From: an uncultured Sphaerochaeta sp.
Lineage (GTDB): Bacteria; Spirochaetota; Spirochaetia; Sphaerochaetales; Sphaerochaetaceae
DNA: 64,000 nucleotides
NCBI RefSeq assembly: GCF_963677315.1
Contig: NZ_OY781940.1
Location: 248,001-312,000 of the forward strand
Direction of reading: 5' to 3'
Every line of letters starts with the position of its first letter. The stretch's first letter is position 1. A program made the position numbers and the translations under genes. The notes below the pieces were generated by a model that ran no database searches, had not been told where the DNA came from, and saw only the letters and a list, made by a program, of their open reading frames with translations. Below are positions 51,243 to 59,573 of the stretch, in pieces.

Positions 51243-51941
51243 TTACCGATCTACTCTGGGAAATCCCTGCTTCTCACCCCAGCCAAAGGGATCTTCCCTC
51301 CACGAAGTAAGTAATCTTGCTTCCTCACTGTTCACATACCCCGTCTCCTGGGCACTTGCAACCATCACATCATAGTCAAGGATGGTAAAGAATGTGCATG
51401 CTGGGTCCAAGGAGGCAAAGGCTTCCTGGGCAGTGGCAAATCCATAGGTGAAGATTGCCAAGGTATAGGGACAAACACCTTCTGCTTTAGCAATCGCCTG
51501 AACTGCCTTGATGGAAGATCCCCCGGTGGAGATCAAATCCTCAATAAGGAGCACTTTGGCACCAGCATAGGTACCTCCTTGCCCAAGCCCTTCGATCTGT
51601 TGACCAAGCCCATGGTCCTTGCCGGAACTTCGTACATAGCTCAATGGTTTCTCGAGTCGGTCTGCCAAGGTGGTTGCATGAGGAATGCCAGCAGTTGCAG
51701 TTCCTGCGATGTTATCTGGGTCAAAATCAAGGCTCTCCAGCATTGCAGCAAAAGCCTCGCTGACCAGCTTTCTGGCTCCACTTTCGGCAAGCAGTCTCCT
51801 GTTGTCATTGTAAATGGGCATACGGTAGCCGCTTGCCCAAGTGAAAGGATCTTGCACTTGGAGTCGGATTGCGCCAAGCTCCAAGGCTTTCTTTGCCAGA
51901 ATCGGTCCATAATGGTTTGTAATATCTTCAATATGTTTCAT
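51243..51941 (-). CDS. pyrE: Orotate phosphoribosyltransferase
   Basis: Forms OMP from orotate and PRPP. The 232 residues include GTATAGIPHATTLADRL, YVRSSGKDHG on the flexible catalytic loop, and the PRPP motif VLLIEDLISTGGSS. ATG at 51941 is 17 bases after the pyrBI stop. It is second in the pyr operon. Confidence 0.95.
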   Translation of the reverse strand: MKHIEDITNHYGPILAKKALELGAIRLQVQDPFTWASGYRMPIYNDNRRLLAESGARKLVSEAFAAMLESLDFDPDNIAGTATAGIPHATTLADRLEKPLSYVRSSGKDHGLGQQIEGLGQGGTYAGAKVLLIEDLISTGGSSIKAVQAIAKAEGVCPYTLAIFTYGFATAQEAFASLDPACTFFTILDYDVMVASAQETGYVNSEEARLLTSWREDPFGWGEKQGFPRVDR

Positions 51942-51958
51942 GGTATCTCCAGTGTAGC

Positions 51959-53560
51959 CTATTTATTTCCACGCTTCCAGATTTCCTTGAAGGTGTGTGT
52001 CTTGTTACAGAATGCACAGACAAAGGTGTTGTCCTTGGTTCGATGGAACATGGCTGGAACCCCCTCTCCCTGGTCAGGGTGGGAGATGCATGCCTCATTC
52101 GTGCAAGCCAGATCCTCAAAGTTATAGATACGGGGGGGAAGATGCAAGCGGAATTTATTGATGACCCTCCCATCCTTGATCAGGTTCAGCGTACAACCAG
52201 GAGCCACTGCACTCAACCGCTTGAGTTGCTTACGGTCAAGACTGTACTCACCGGGGCGAAAGATGATTCCTTTGAAGATGTCTTCCTGGCCACTGGTACT
52301 TACCCACTCTCCACCTTTGTAGGCGTCCAAGCCAAGCACACTGCTGATAAGCCTCATATGCCTCCTGATCTCGCCTGGGCTGTCTCCCTTGAGAATATGG
52401 TCGATAACCAAGCCATTTCGAATTGGTTGCACGCCTTCACTCACCCGCTTCTCTTTTGTTTCCCGGGAGTGCAAGTCTACCTCTGTAATGTAGTCTTCGC
52501 TCTCATACACTACCTTTTTAGCCACTGGGACAAATTCGCTGCCGATTTTTCCTGCAAGCAGTGAAAGCAATACAATCCTTACATACATACCGTTGATCGA
52601 TTGTCGTTCCCACCCATTGAGGGGTGTGTCATCAAGGAAGGTGGGAATTGTAGGAGTTACCTTGTGCCGTGGAAGCGGGTGATAGAAGGTGGTACCTTCC
52701 TTGATCCTGTCCAGGAACTCTTCCCGGAATGTAATGGAACGACGTAGCTCTTCCTGCCTCTGGAGGATCCTGTCCCCCATTCGCTCCAGTTGTGGTCGGG
52801 TGAAGTACCACTTGGAAGCCACATCAGGTTGCTTGAGGTATTCTTCGATGGAAGAGAAGATGCGAACTTGGTAACCATTTTCTTCCATCCTGTTCACGTA
52901 GACTTCCGGCATTGCCAGCTCTACGGGGGCTACCAAATCAACCTTGACCTGCTTGAATATTTTCAGACCATCAGCTTTTGAGTGCACGGTTCGTCCGTGG
53001 AAGAGATCCCCTACCAATGCAAGATGCAATTCCTCGTTACTCCATTGGTTGTCTTCAAGAAAAGTGAACTCATCAAGCAATTCCTGGGTAGGGTGTTCAT
53101 GCTTCCCATCCCCTGCATTGATGAATACCGGTTTGCGATAGAGTTTGTTTCGCTCTGCATAAGCGGCGCAGGCCTCTTCCAGATGTCTGGTAACACCCTC
53201 AACCTTGCTACGGATGATGAAGATGGTATTCTCATATCCACTCAGGGTATTGAAGGTATCGGCATAGCTCTCTCCCTTGTTGAAGGAAGAACTGTCGCTG
53301 TTCAGCTCAGAGACTTTTGCATGATGGAAGTTGGCAGCATTCTTGAAAGATTCCTTGGTCCTGGTACTGTCTTCCAGGAACACTTCATAGATGCCGAAAT
53401 CCCTATCATCAATTCTATAAGGGTTGAGCTTCTCTTCATCTCTCTGTTCCATCGCTTGTTTGAGAATACGTACCTGATCAAAGAGGTACATACGTTCTTC
53501 TTTGGAAAAATCCTCAATAACACACAACGAGCGTCCTGCAAATACATTCTGTTTTTCCAT
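51959..53560 (-). CDS. pyrBI: PyrB-PyrI fusion: aspartate carbamoyltransferase with regulatory domain
   Basis: A 533-residue fusion. The catalytic domain (about 1-360) has FLEDSTRTKESFKNAA for carbamoyl phosphate, GDGKHEHPTQELLDEF, VGDLFHGRTVHS and PLPRHKVTP. The regulatory domain (about 385-533) has NGLVIDHILKG for nucleotide binding and four zinc cysteines (486, 491, 515, 518). The same fusion is known in Thermotoga and Treponema (recalled). It is the first structural gene of the operon, and ATG at 53560 follows GAAGGAG. A leader peptide and terminator lie just upstream. Confidence 0.94.
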   Translation of the reverse strand: MEKQNVFAGRSLCVIEDFSKEERMYLFDQVRILKQAMEQRDEEKLNPYRIDDRDFGIYEVFLEDSTRTKESFKNAANFHHAKVSELNSDSSSFNKGESYADTFNTLSGYENTIFIIRSKVEGVTRHLEEACAAYAERNKLYRKPVFINAGDGKHEHPTQELLDEFTFLEDNQWSNEELHLALVGDLFHGRTVHSKADGLKIFKQVKVDLVAPVELAMPEVYVNRMEENGYQVRIFSSIEEYLKQPDVASKWYFTRPQLERMGDRILQRQEELRRSITFREEFLDRIKEGTTFYHPLPRHKVTPTIPTFLDDTPLNGWERQSINGMYVRIVLLSLLAGKIGSEFVPVAKKVVYESEDYITEVDLHSRETKEKRVSEGVQPIRNGLVIDHILKGDSPGEIRRHMRLISSVLGLDAYKGGEWVSTSGQEDIFKGIIFRPGEYSLDRKQLKRLSAVAPGCTLNLIKDGRVINKFRLHLPPRIYNFEDLACTNEACISHPDQGEGVPAMFHRTKDNTFVCAFCNKTHTFKEIWKRGNK

Positions 53561-53570
53561 CTTGACTCCT

Positions 53571-53597
53571 TCAAAAAAAAAGCCGGCCCTACGACCG
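53571..53597 (-). terminator. pyrBI attenuator (intrinsic terminator in the leader)
   Basis: Minus strand GTCGGTC-GTAG-GGCCGGC, a 7-bp stem with two G-U pairs, followed by nine T. It ends about 10 bases before the pyrBI ATG. The stop codon of the leader peptide is in the loop, so a ribosome translating the peptide close behind RNA polymerase would prevent the hairpin. Confidence 0.85.
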
Positions 53598-53675
53598 ACT
53601 CTTCACTACACTATCATATTGAGGGGATTCCCATTCCAGAGCGTTATACGCAACACTGTTTCGTTTCTTGCCCAT
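53589..53675 (-). CDS. pyrBI leader peptide (28 residues)
   Basis: A short frame in the pyr operon leader: ATG at 53675 with AGGAGG 8 bases upstream, 28 codons, TAG at 53591-53589. It begins MGKKRNSVAYNALEWES and ends VVKSRS, with no compositional bias toward one amino acid. The last codons and the stop lie inside the attenuator hairpin, as in the E. coli pyrBI leader peptide PyrL. There, low UTP slows RNA polymerase, the ribosome catches up and termination is blocked. The same logic is inferred here; the peptide sequence is unrelated to PyrL. Confidence 0.75.
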   Translation of the reverse strand: MGKKRNSVAYNALEWESPQYDSVVKSRS

Positions 53676-53705
53676 GGGCTCCCTCCTACTTGCAACTTCT
53701 GGAAA

Positions 53706-53734
53706 ACCATAGCAGAGAGTTAGCTCTCTGTCTA
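53706..53734 (-). promoter_or_regulatory. pyr operon promoter with inverted repeat in the spacer
   Basis: Minus strand TAGACA (53734-53729), 17 bases, TATGGT (53711-53706). A perfect inverted repeat CAGAGAG-N4-CTCTCTG occupies 53730-53713, that is, nearly the whole spacer. It may be a repressor site. Alternatively the hairpin ends the upstream wzc transcript, since TTTT follows it. Confidence 0.55.
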
Positions 53735-53737
53735 GGG

Positions 53738-56296
53738 TTACTCCTCAATTTTCTTGCCAACCGCATCTGTGTCTTGCTCTATGTCAGAGAGACTCAATAA
53801 ATCCTCTTTCACGGGACCTGTCGATTTCTGAGGCTCCTCTTGTTTTGCAACAGGGACCTCCACTCGCTTAGTCTCCTTGGGTTGCGTGTTCGCACTCTCG
53901 CGTTCTGCCTCCACCCAATCTGTGATTGTGGTGTAAGGAGAATCAGGGCCGAATGCAAGCACTGCATCAAACTGTTCTGGAGAAATCTTACCACGATTCT
54001 TCAAGTCACGCTTGTACATTTTTCGATACCAGCCATTGGATCGTTTACGAATATGGTGTTTTCGACGTTTTTTCAGTTTCCCACTCGTACCCTCAGCACT
54101 GTATCGAGAGGCGTAGGAACCATATCCGTAGCCCTTGCCATATCCGTAGCCGTATCCATAGCGGTATCCCGTTCCAACCGAGCCGGGAACAACACCGTTG
54201 AATACCACACCACTGATAGGGACATTTGCCGTTCTCAAGCTGCTGATCAGATCGAAGAGCGAACCCTTGCTGGTGATACCGGCACGCACGGTAATGATCA
54301 GACCATCAACATGCTTACTGATGGAGAGTAACTCACTAGCGGAGTCCAATGGAGGTGCGTCGATAATGACAAAATCATATACACTTTCCAAGTAGTGAAT
54401 CAGCTGAGTATACCGTGGATTGGAGAAGATGCCGGCATGCACCAAGGGAGCATTACCTGGAGGCAACAAGTGCAATTCAGGAACCTTGTCAATTGGTTTA
54501 AGGATACACTCCTCAAGCGTTGCCTTCTTGGTAACATAATCCACCAAACCCACTTCGCGATGTTTTAGACGGAAATAACGCTCCATACTGGGAAGACGAA
54601 GATCCCCATCAACCACCAAAACCTTACTTCCCATCTGCGCCAAAGCGATGGCGATATTTCCGATGATGGTACTCTTCCCTTCTGCCATGGAACAGGAAGT
54701 GATGGAGAATACATGCTTCTCGCTCCGGTTGTACAACATATTTGCAACCAGCTTGAACCGTTCTGATTCAAAGGAAAGCGGATCATTATGCACAATAAGG
54801 GTAGGATACAGATCGAGAGGGGAAACCTTCATCATGGGAATCCACCCCAAAATAGGAACATCCTTGCCAACAATTTTCTGAATCTGCTGCTCTGTCTGGA
54901 TGGATACATCCAAGGCCTCAATGGCCAAGGTGAGCAAAAGGCCAAAGGCCGCTCCCAGCAACACTGCAACAGCCAAGATCAAGAGTCTGTTCGGACTGAC
55001 AGGATTGCGTGGAAGGATTGCCTCATCAACAACCGTGACATTGCCGCTCACAGAAGCTTCGATTAACTTTACTTCTTCCAACATTTCCCGCAGCTTCAAT
55101 CCAATAGCCTCATAGATCTGTACATCCCGCTGCAACTCTGAGAGGCGTCGCTCCAAGACTGGTAGTTGGGAAAGTTCGGATACGAAGACCTCCCCCCGAT
55201 CTTCCAAGACTTGGATACCTACCCCTGTGGTAAGCGCTTGTACGATGGCTTGGGTATTGTTCTCATTTCCGTAGGACCGGGTAAGTAGGGATACACGGTC
55301 AAGCAGGTCCTTATTCAATTGGTTCATTGCACTGCTGATCACATAGGTGCGGGAAGAAGAATCCATGGGCATAGAGACCTGAGTTTGAGTTGTTGAAGGA
55401 TTGCTCAAGGACTCATACATGGTCAATTCTGTTTTCCAGGCTGCAAGATCATTCAATTTATCTGCAACCACAGGATCCTTCCGAACATCGTCAAGAGAGA
55501 GGACTCCTACAACGCCTGCCTCACGAAGGCCTTCATTGTATGCATCGAGAAACACCATTGCTTCCTGCAATTGCAGTTTCAGTGGCTCCAAGCGCAGTGT
55601 GTAATAGGAAATCTGTTCAACCAGCAAAGAACTCTTGTCAGTCAACTGAATGATATCACTATTCTCCCGGAAATCACCCAAGGCATCACCTGCTGCTGAG
55701 AGTGCGCGGTCGTTGATGGGAATCTGGGATTCAATAAACTCACGCTGTGCAGTTTTCGAGTTCTTGGCGATACCGGTCAGAAGTGTATCATAACTCGAGG
55801 CAAGGGCATTGGCAAAATCACGTGCGAAGGCAGGGTTTTCGTCGGCAACCTTGATCCTCACGATGTTGGTATCTTTTACCGTAGAAACCACAATCCGCTC
55901 TTTTAGATTGCCCAATACAAGTTTATCTCGGTAATCGAATCCATCTGAATTCGTATATTGCGATAAATCCAGCGTGCTGAGGGCATAATCGATGTTACTT
56001 CGACTGGTGATCAACTCGACTTCAGTGGCAATCTTTGTACTCGAGGCAGAAATATCCATCAATGATTCGAAAGATGAGGAAGTCTGTATAGGATCTACCA
56101 GGACTGAAACTTCCGACTCATACTGAGGAATGGCAATCTGCAAATAACCAAAAGCAAGTCCTACCACCAGGATGAAACCGACGAAGAACCAGCGCAGACG
56201 CTTATGAAAAATGTGAAGCAGCTCTGCAATGGAAATTCCCTCTTCCCCTGCATCAAAGGGACTAATTGACTGTGTATACTCTTCCTGCTGACTCAT
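53738..56296 (-). CDS. Wzc-like polysaccharide co-polymerase and tyrosine autokinase
   Basis: An 852-residue inner-membrane protein. A Wzz domain is bounded by membrane helices near residues 34-53 and 440-460, with long coiled-coil periplasmic segments between. The cytoplasmic BY-kinase has Walker A in CSMAEGKSTIIGNIAIALAQ near 552, Walker A' VLVVDGDLRLP and Walker B FVIIDAPPLDS. A tyrosine/glycine cluster (GYRYGYGYGYGKGYGYGSY) near 690-710 is the likely autophosphorylation region, followed by a basic stretch and about 100 further charged residues, an unusually long tail. It controls polysaccharide chain length and export with the Wza-like protein. Confidence 0.9.
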   Translation of the reverse strand: MSQQEEYTQSISPFDAGEEGISIAELLHIFHKRLRWFFVGFILVVGLAFGYLQIAIPQYESEVSVLVDPIQTSSSFESLMDISASSTKIATEVELITSRSNIDYALSTLDLSQYTNSDGFDYRDKLVLGNLKERIVVSTVKDTNIVRIKVADENPAFARDFANALASSYDTLLTGIAKNSKTAQREFIESQIPINDRALSAAGDALGDFRENSDIIQLTDKSSLLVEQISYYTLRLEPLKLQLQEAMVFLDAYNEGLREAGVVGVLSLDDVRKDPVVADKLNDLAAWKTELTMYESLSNPSTTQTQVSMPMDSSSRTYVISSAMNQLNKDLLDRVSLLTRSYGNENNTQAIVQALTTGVGIQVLEDRGEVFVSELSQLPVLERRLSELQRDVQIYEAIGLKLREMLEEVKLIEASVSGNVTVVDEAILPRNPVSPNRLLILAVAVLLGAAFGLLLTLAIEALDVSIQTEQQIQKIVGKDVPILGWIPMMKVSPLDLYPTLIVHNDPLSFESERFKLVANMLYNRSEKHVFSITSCSMAEGKSTIIGNIAIALAQMGSKVLVVDGDLRLPSMERYFRLKHREVGLVDYVTKKATLEECILKPIDKVPELHLLPPGNAPLVHAGIFSNPRYTQLIHYLESVYDFVIIDAPPLDSASELLSISKHVDGLIITVRAGITSKGSLFDLISSLRTANVPISGVVFNGVVPGSVGTGYRYGYGYGYGKGYGYGSYASRYSAEGTSGKLKKRRKHHIRKRSNGWYRKMYKRDLKNRGKISPEQFDAVLAFGPDSPYTTITDWVEAERESANTQPKETKRVEVPVAKQEEPQKSTGPVKEDLLSLSDIEQDTDAVGKKIEE

Positions 56297-56305
56297 CTGC
56301 TTCTC

Positions 56306-57895
56306 CTACAGGCTCTTGGAATCCAAGATAATGTTCACAACCGTGGCAACAATTCCCAGGATGGAACTTACCAAGCCTATGATGGCGACCGTAGGAGCAA
56401 TGTCCCTGGCCAATGTCTCTTTAGCGACTGTAATGGTGGTCTCTGGGAGAATGGAGTCTCCCAATGCAATGGTCTTGCCATCAGGACCCTGCACTTTCAC
56501 ATCTGCCGGGTAAGCGGCATCATCACTCAGCCCACCAGCAAGGGAAAGATAGTAATTCACTGTCTTGTCCGGTACGTACGCAAATACCCCGGGGCGGACT
56601 ACCCCACCACTGACGGTCACCAAGCGCTGTGTGAAGGGGATCAAAAGAGTATCGTCGCTTTGCAGCTGCATCGACTGATTCTCATCATCCCCATAGAGTA
56701 TGCTCTGGATATTGAGCGGAATGCGCTTACCGGAACGAAGCAAGTACGCTCCTTCCAGATCACTTACAGCAAGAAACCGTGAAGAGAGAGAGCTAAGCAT
56801 CTGCTTCATACTCTCTCCAGGATAGAACTGGTAAAAGATCCTTCCAGATGGATAGCCAACCAACGCAGTGGTGGATAGTGAATCATATACCTCACTGGAG
56901 GATACGGCTCCTTCTATGGTGACTGTCTGGAGGCTGGGTTGCTGAGCGTCAACAATCACTTGATCAAGATGCGATAGTGTATAATCGGGTTGCTCAAGTA
57001 AATTGACGTACTGCACATACCAAGCACCGCTTTCCGGGTTATACCGTTGGATCCTGATGTTCTGCACATCAGCCGAAGAGAGGAGCCCCCCTCCATACAT
57101 TGTCAAAAGATCTTCCAGACGATCCGACTCTAGGAGTTGGTAGGTACCTTCTTCATATACACGGCCGCTGAGCATAACCAATGTCTCACAACGCTCAAGG
57201 GTAATAACATCACCACTTCTCAACAGTGGGTCCTCATCAAGAGCCCCATCGCGCATTGCTTTGTATAGGTCAAACACCTCCTCACTACCATCAGTGTGAC
57301 GGATGCGGACATTCCTGGTTGAAGCATAAGGGGTTGCATTTTGGAGTACTTCCGAGAGACGCGTAAGCCCCCAGGCAGGGACCACTCTAGTTCCTACCAC
57401 CTCTCCTACCACCGAAACCATAAAGGAACCGGTTCGTATGAAAACAAGCTGTGGATTGGAATAACTATAGTAGGTACGAACCATATCATAGATGGCTTTT
57501 CTGACCTGGGAAAAGGTTTTATCTTTTCCCTCAATGGTACCAAGGCCTGGAATGGAGACACTGCTCGACTCATCCACTTGCAAGTCAACCGTCACACTTT
57601 TCATTCCATCCAGATAAATCAAACGGAATGTATCGCCAGGAGTAACAGGATAAGAACCATTACTTACAGCACTCAGCAACCGTTGCTCTTCGTCATATAC
57701 AGGGATCTGGGAGAGAAGCCCAAGCTGGGCAGAAAATGACTGGACTTCCAAATTTTCCACACTGGGGGATACTTTCATCTGAGGTCCAAACAAGGGGCTG
57801 CGAATAACCAAACCGGTTTCCTCTGCCCCCAATGAGAATGTACAACACATCAGGAGAATGAGTACAATTACTATATGTGCTCGAGTTTTATTCAT
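56306..57895 (-). CDS. Wza-like polysaccharide export protein with SLBB domains
   Basis: A 529-residue exported protein. The signal peptide (IVIVLILLMCCTFSLGAEE) is followed by a Poly_export domain (VTPGDTFRLIYLDG, VSIPGLGTIEG) and several SLBB repeats (VSVVGEVVGTRVVPAWGLTRLSEVL, VMLSGRVYEEGTYQL, VTVSGGVVRPGVFAYVP). It ends with a predicted membrane helix (TVAIIGLVSSILGIVATVVNIIL) rather than the amphipathic barrel helix of E. coli Wza. ATG at 57895 follows AAGGA. It lies 9 bases before the wzc-like gene. No glycosyltransferases are adjacent. Confidence 0.88.
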   Translation of the reverse strand: MNKTRAHIVIVLILLMCCTFSLGAEETGLVIRSPLFGPQMKVSPSVENLEVQSFSAQLGLLSQIPVYDEEQRLLSAVSNGSYPVTPGDTFRLIYLDGMKSVTVDLQVDESSSVSIPGLGTIEGKDKTFSQVRKAIYDMVRTYYSYSNPQLVFIRTGSFMVSVVGEVVGTRVVPAWGLTRLSEVLQNATPYASTRNVRIRHTDGSEEVFDLYKAMRDGALDEDPLLRSGDVITLERCETLVMLSGRVYEEGTYQLLESDRLEDLLTMYGGGLLSSADVQNIRIQRYNPESGAWYVQYVNLLEQPDYTLSHLDQVIVDAQQPSLQTVTIEGAVSSSEVYDSLSTTALVGYPSGRIFYQFYPGESMKQMLSSLSSRFLAVSDLEGAYLLRSGKRIPLNIQSILYGDDENQSMQLQSDDTLLIPFTQRLVTVSGGVVRPGVFAYVPDKTVNYYLSLAGGLSDDAAYPADVKVQGPDGKTIALGDSILPETTITVAKETLARDIAPTVAIIGLVSSILGIVATVVNIILDSKSL

Positions 57896-57958
57896 GCAAT
57901 AATCCTTCATTACGAGTAGGCAACATACAAACAGGAAAAGCTAGTCGCTTCATCCTAT

Positions 57959-57987
57959 CACTTGCAGTAGTATGACACAAGTCTCAT
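57959..57987 (-). promoter_or_regulatory. Promoter of the polysaccharide-export pair (tentative)
   Basis: Minus strand TTGTGT, 17 bases, TAGGAT, giving a leader of about 60 bases before the Wza-like ATG. The match is moderate. Confidence 0.35.
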
Positions 57988-58284
57988 TTTGCGTCCTTAG
58001 GCTTCCTTACCAACACTATTTCCAAGCAAATTTCGCTGTCTTTTTGTTGCATCTACCATGCAACAATTGCTCAATTAGCTTATTTTACTACACTTTTGGC
58101 ACCATTATGCAACAATTCATGCACTTTGCAACAGATACCGCCACCAATGCCATACTTTTTGCACAAAATCATAAAAAAACTCATATTTCGGTAAAATGAA
58201 TTTTTCTTACTACATTTTTAAATTTACCTAGAATTATACTAGGTTAAATGCGTTTTCCATCGCTAAAGGTTTATCAATAATGTT
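57988..58284. other. AT-rich intergenic region with repeated TGCAACA half-sites
   Basis: No gene is supported here. It holds a perfect inverted repeat TGTTGCAT-CTACC-ATGCAACA at 58045-58065 and further ATGCAACA (58107-58114) and TTGCAACA (58126-58133) copies, then a strongly AT-rich stretch to 58270. The repeated half-site suggests a regulator-binding cluster between the divergent export and nucleoside-transport operons. Confidence 0.5.
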
Positions 58285-58313
58285 TTGACAGCAGGAAAAA
58301 CGTCCCGTATAAT
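58285..58313 (+). promoter_or_regulatory. Consensus promoter of the nucleoside importer
   Basis: TTGACA at 58285-58290, 17-base spacer, TATAAT at 58308-58313, both hexamers exact. The leader of about 60 bases can form GTTGA-GGT/ACC-A-TCAAC. It is too short for a purine riboswitch. Confidence 0.8.
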
Positions 58314-58379
58314 TTGAAACAGTTGAGGTTCTTCGAGTACCATCAACGACATCACGCAATCTTTTGTAAGGAGAGAAAC

Positions 58380-59471
58380 ATGAAAAAGAGCATTGTCTTT
58401 CTGTTGATCATGCTGTTGGCCACTTCCTTTGTATTTGCACAGGGAGCAAAAGAGGCCACCGATGCTGCAGATGCACCCCTTAAGGTAGGTGTCATCTACA
58501 TCAGTCCCCCTGGAGATATGGGGTACTCCTATATGCATGACCAGGGCACTATTGCCATGGAAGAGCATTTCGGGGACAAGGTCGAGGTCATTCGCATGGA
58601 AGGTATCCCTGAGAATGAGAGTAGCGAACGTGTCATGGAGAGCCTCATCGATGAAGGATGCAAAGTCATTTTTGCAAACTCCTACAACTACCAGCAGTAC
58701 ATGCTCAATGTTGCTGAGAGATATCCTGATGTCTACTTCGAGCACTGCTCCGGTTACCTCTCCGCTGACAACATGTCCAACTACTTCGGAAGAATGTATC
58801 AGATGCGCTACCTCTCCGGTATGATCGCTGCTGAAATGTCTCCTTCTGGAAAGATTGGTTATGTAGGTGCTTACAACACTCCTGAAGTTGTACGTGGAAT
58901 CAACGCATTCACCCTTGGTGCACGCGCTGTGAATCCCGATGCAACCGTAACAGTTGTCTGGACCAATACTTGGTTTGACCCTTCCCTCGAGCGTCAGGGC
59001 GCAGTTGCGTTGCTTGACCAGGGTTGTGACGTTATTGCACAGCACCAGGATACCACTGAGCCTGCAAAGGCAGCTATCGAACGCGGCAAGTACGCCATCG
59101 GTTACAACGCTGACTTCCGCAAGATTGTTGGTGATGACCACGTCCTGGTCTCCCCAATGTGGAACTGGGGCAACTATATGATTCCTGCTGTCCAGAGCGC
59201 TCTTGACGGCACATGGGAAAGCCAGAGTTACTGGGGTGGCCTCGAGGACGAGATGATCCATCTCTCCCCGATTTCCCCATTGGTACCACAGGATGTAGTT
59301 GACGAAGTCATGGCTATCCAGGACAAGATCCACGATGGCGAATGGGACGTATTCTGGGGCATGCTGAAGGACAACACCGGTGCTGTCCGCCAGAAAGCAG
59401 GCGAGAAAATGAGTGACGATGCAATGCTCACCATGGACTGGTTTGTCGAAGGCGTTATCGGTAGCGTCTGA
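58380..59471 (+). CDS. BMP-family substrate-binding protein (PnrA-like, purine nucleosides)
   Basis: A 363-residue periplasmic binding protein of the Bmp/PnrA family; spirochaete members bind purine nucleosides. The signal peptide ends SFVFAQG. VGVIYISPPGDMGYSYMHDQG, the FGRMYQMRYLSGMIAAEMSPSGKIGYVG block and DQGCDVIAQHQDTT are family signatures. ATG at 58380 follows AAGGAGAG. The exact-consensus promoter suggests high expression. It is first in the importer operon, with a hairpin before the ATPase gene. Confidence 0.94.
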   Translation: MKKSIVFLLIMLLATSFVFAQGAKEATDAADAPLKVGVIYISPPGDMGYSYMHDQGTIAMEEHFGDKVEVIRMEGIPENESSERVMESLIDEGCKVIFANSYNYQQYMLNVAERYPDVYFEHCSGYLSADNMSNYFGRMYQMRYLSGMIAAEMSPSGKIGYVGAYNTPEVVRGINAFTLGARAVNPDATVTVVWTNTWFDPSLERQGAVALLDQGCDVIAQHQDTTEPAKAAIERGKYAIGYNADFRKIVGDDHVLVSPMWNWGNYMIPAVQSALDGTWESQSYWGGLEDEMIHLSPISPLVPQDVVDEVMAIQDKIHDGEWDVFWGMLKDNTGAVRQKAGEKMSDDAMLTMDWFVEGVIGSV

Positions 59472-59493
59472 TTTTAGGATTTCCTATTTGGAT

Positions 59494-59517
59494 AGGGGCG
59501 GGCTGCTGCCCGCCTCT
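59494..59517 (+). repeat. Strong hairpin between binding protein and ATPase genes
   Basis: AGGGGCGGGC-TGCT-GCCCGCCTCT, a 10-bp stem with a 4-base loop, 22 bases after the binding-protein stop. There is no U-tract. It probably stabilises the upstream mRNA or causes partial termination. Confidence 0.65.
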
Positions 59518-59573
59518 ACTTGATTCAAGACTTTTCTTGCCTTGTTTCTGAGGCAAACGTAAGTGGACAGAAC

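Noticed and set aside
52982..53800. Plus-strand frame of 272 codons opposite pyrBI and its leader
   Set aside because: It crosses the pyrBI start, the leader peptide and the attenuator on the opposite strand and has no protein-like features.
57972..58199. 75-codon plus-strand frame in the large intergenic region
   Set aside because: No ribosome-binding site or promoter, in AT-rich sequence, and the translation is low in complexity; the region looks regulatory.
57988..58284. Replication origin based on AT-richness
   Set aside because: No dnaA, dnaN or DnaA-box cluster is visible; the repeated TGCAACA motif is not a DnaA box.
58314..58379. Purine riboswitch in the leader of the nucleoside importer
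   Set aside because: The leader is only about 60 bases and lacks the conserved three-way-junction sequences of the purine class.
58263..59333. Minus-strand frame of 356 codons opposite the BMP gene
   Set aside because: Shadow of a strongly supported gene with a consensus promoter; its start lies within coding sequence and no domain is visible.
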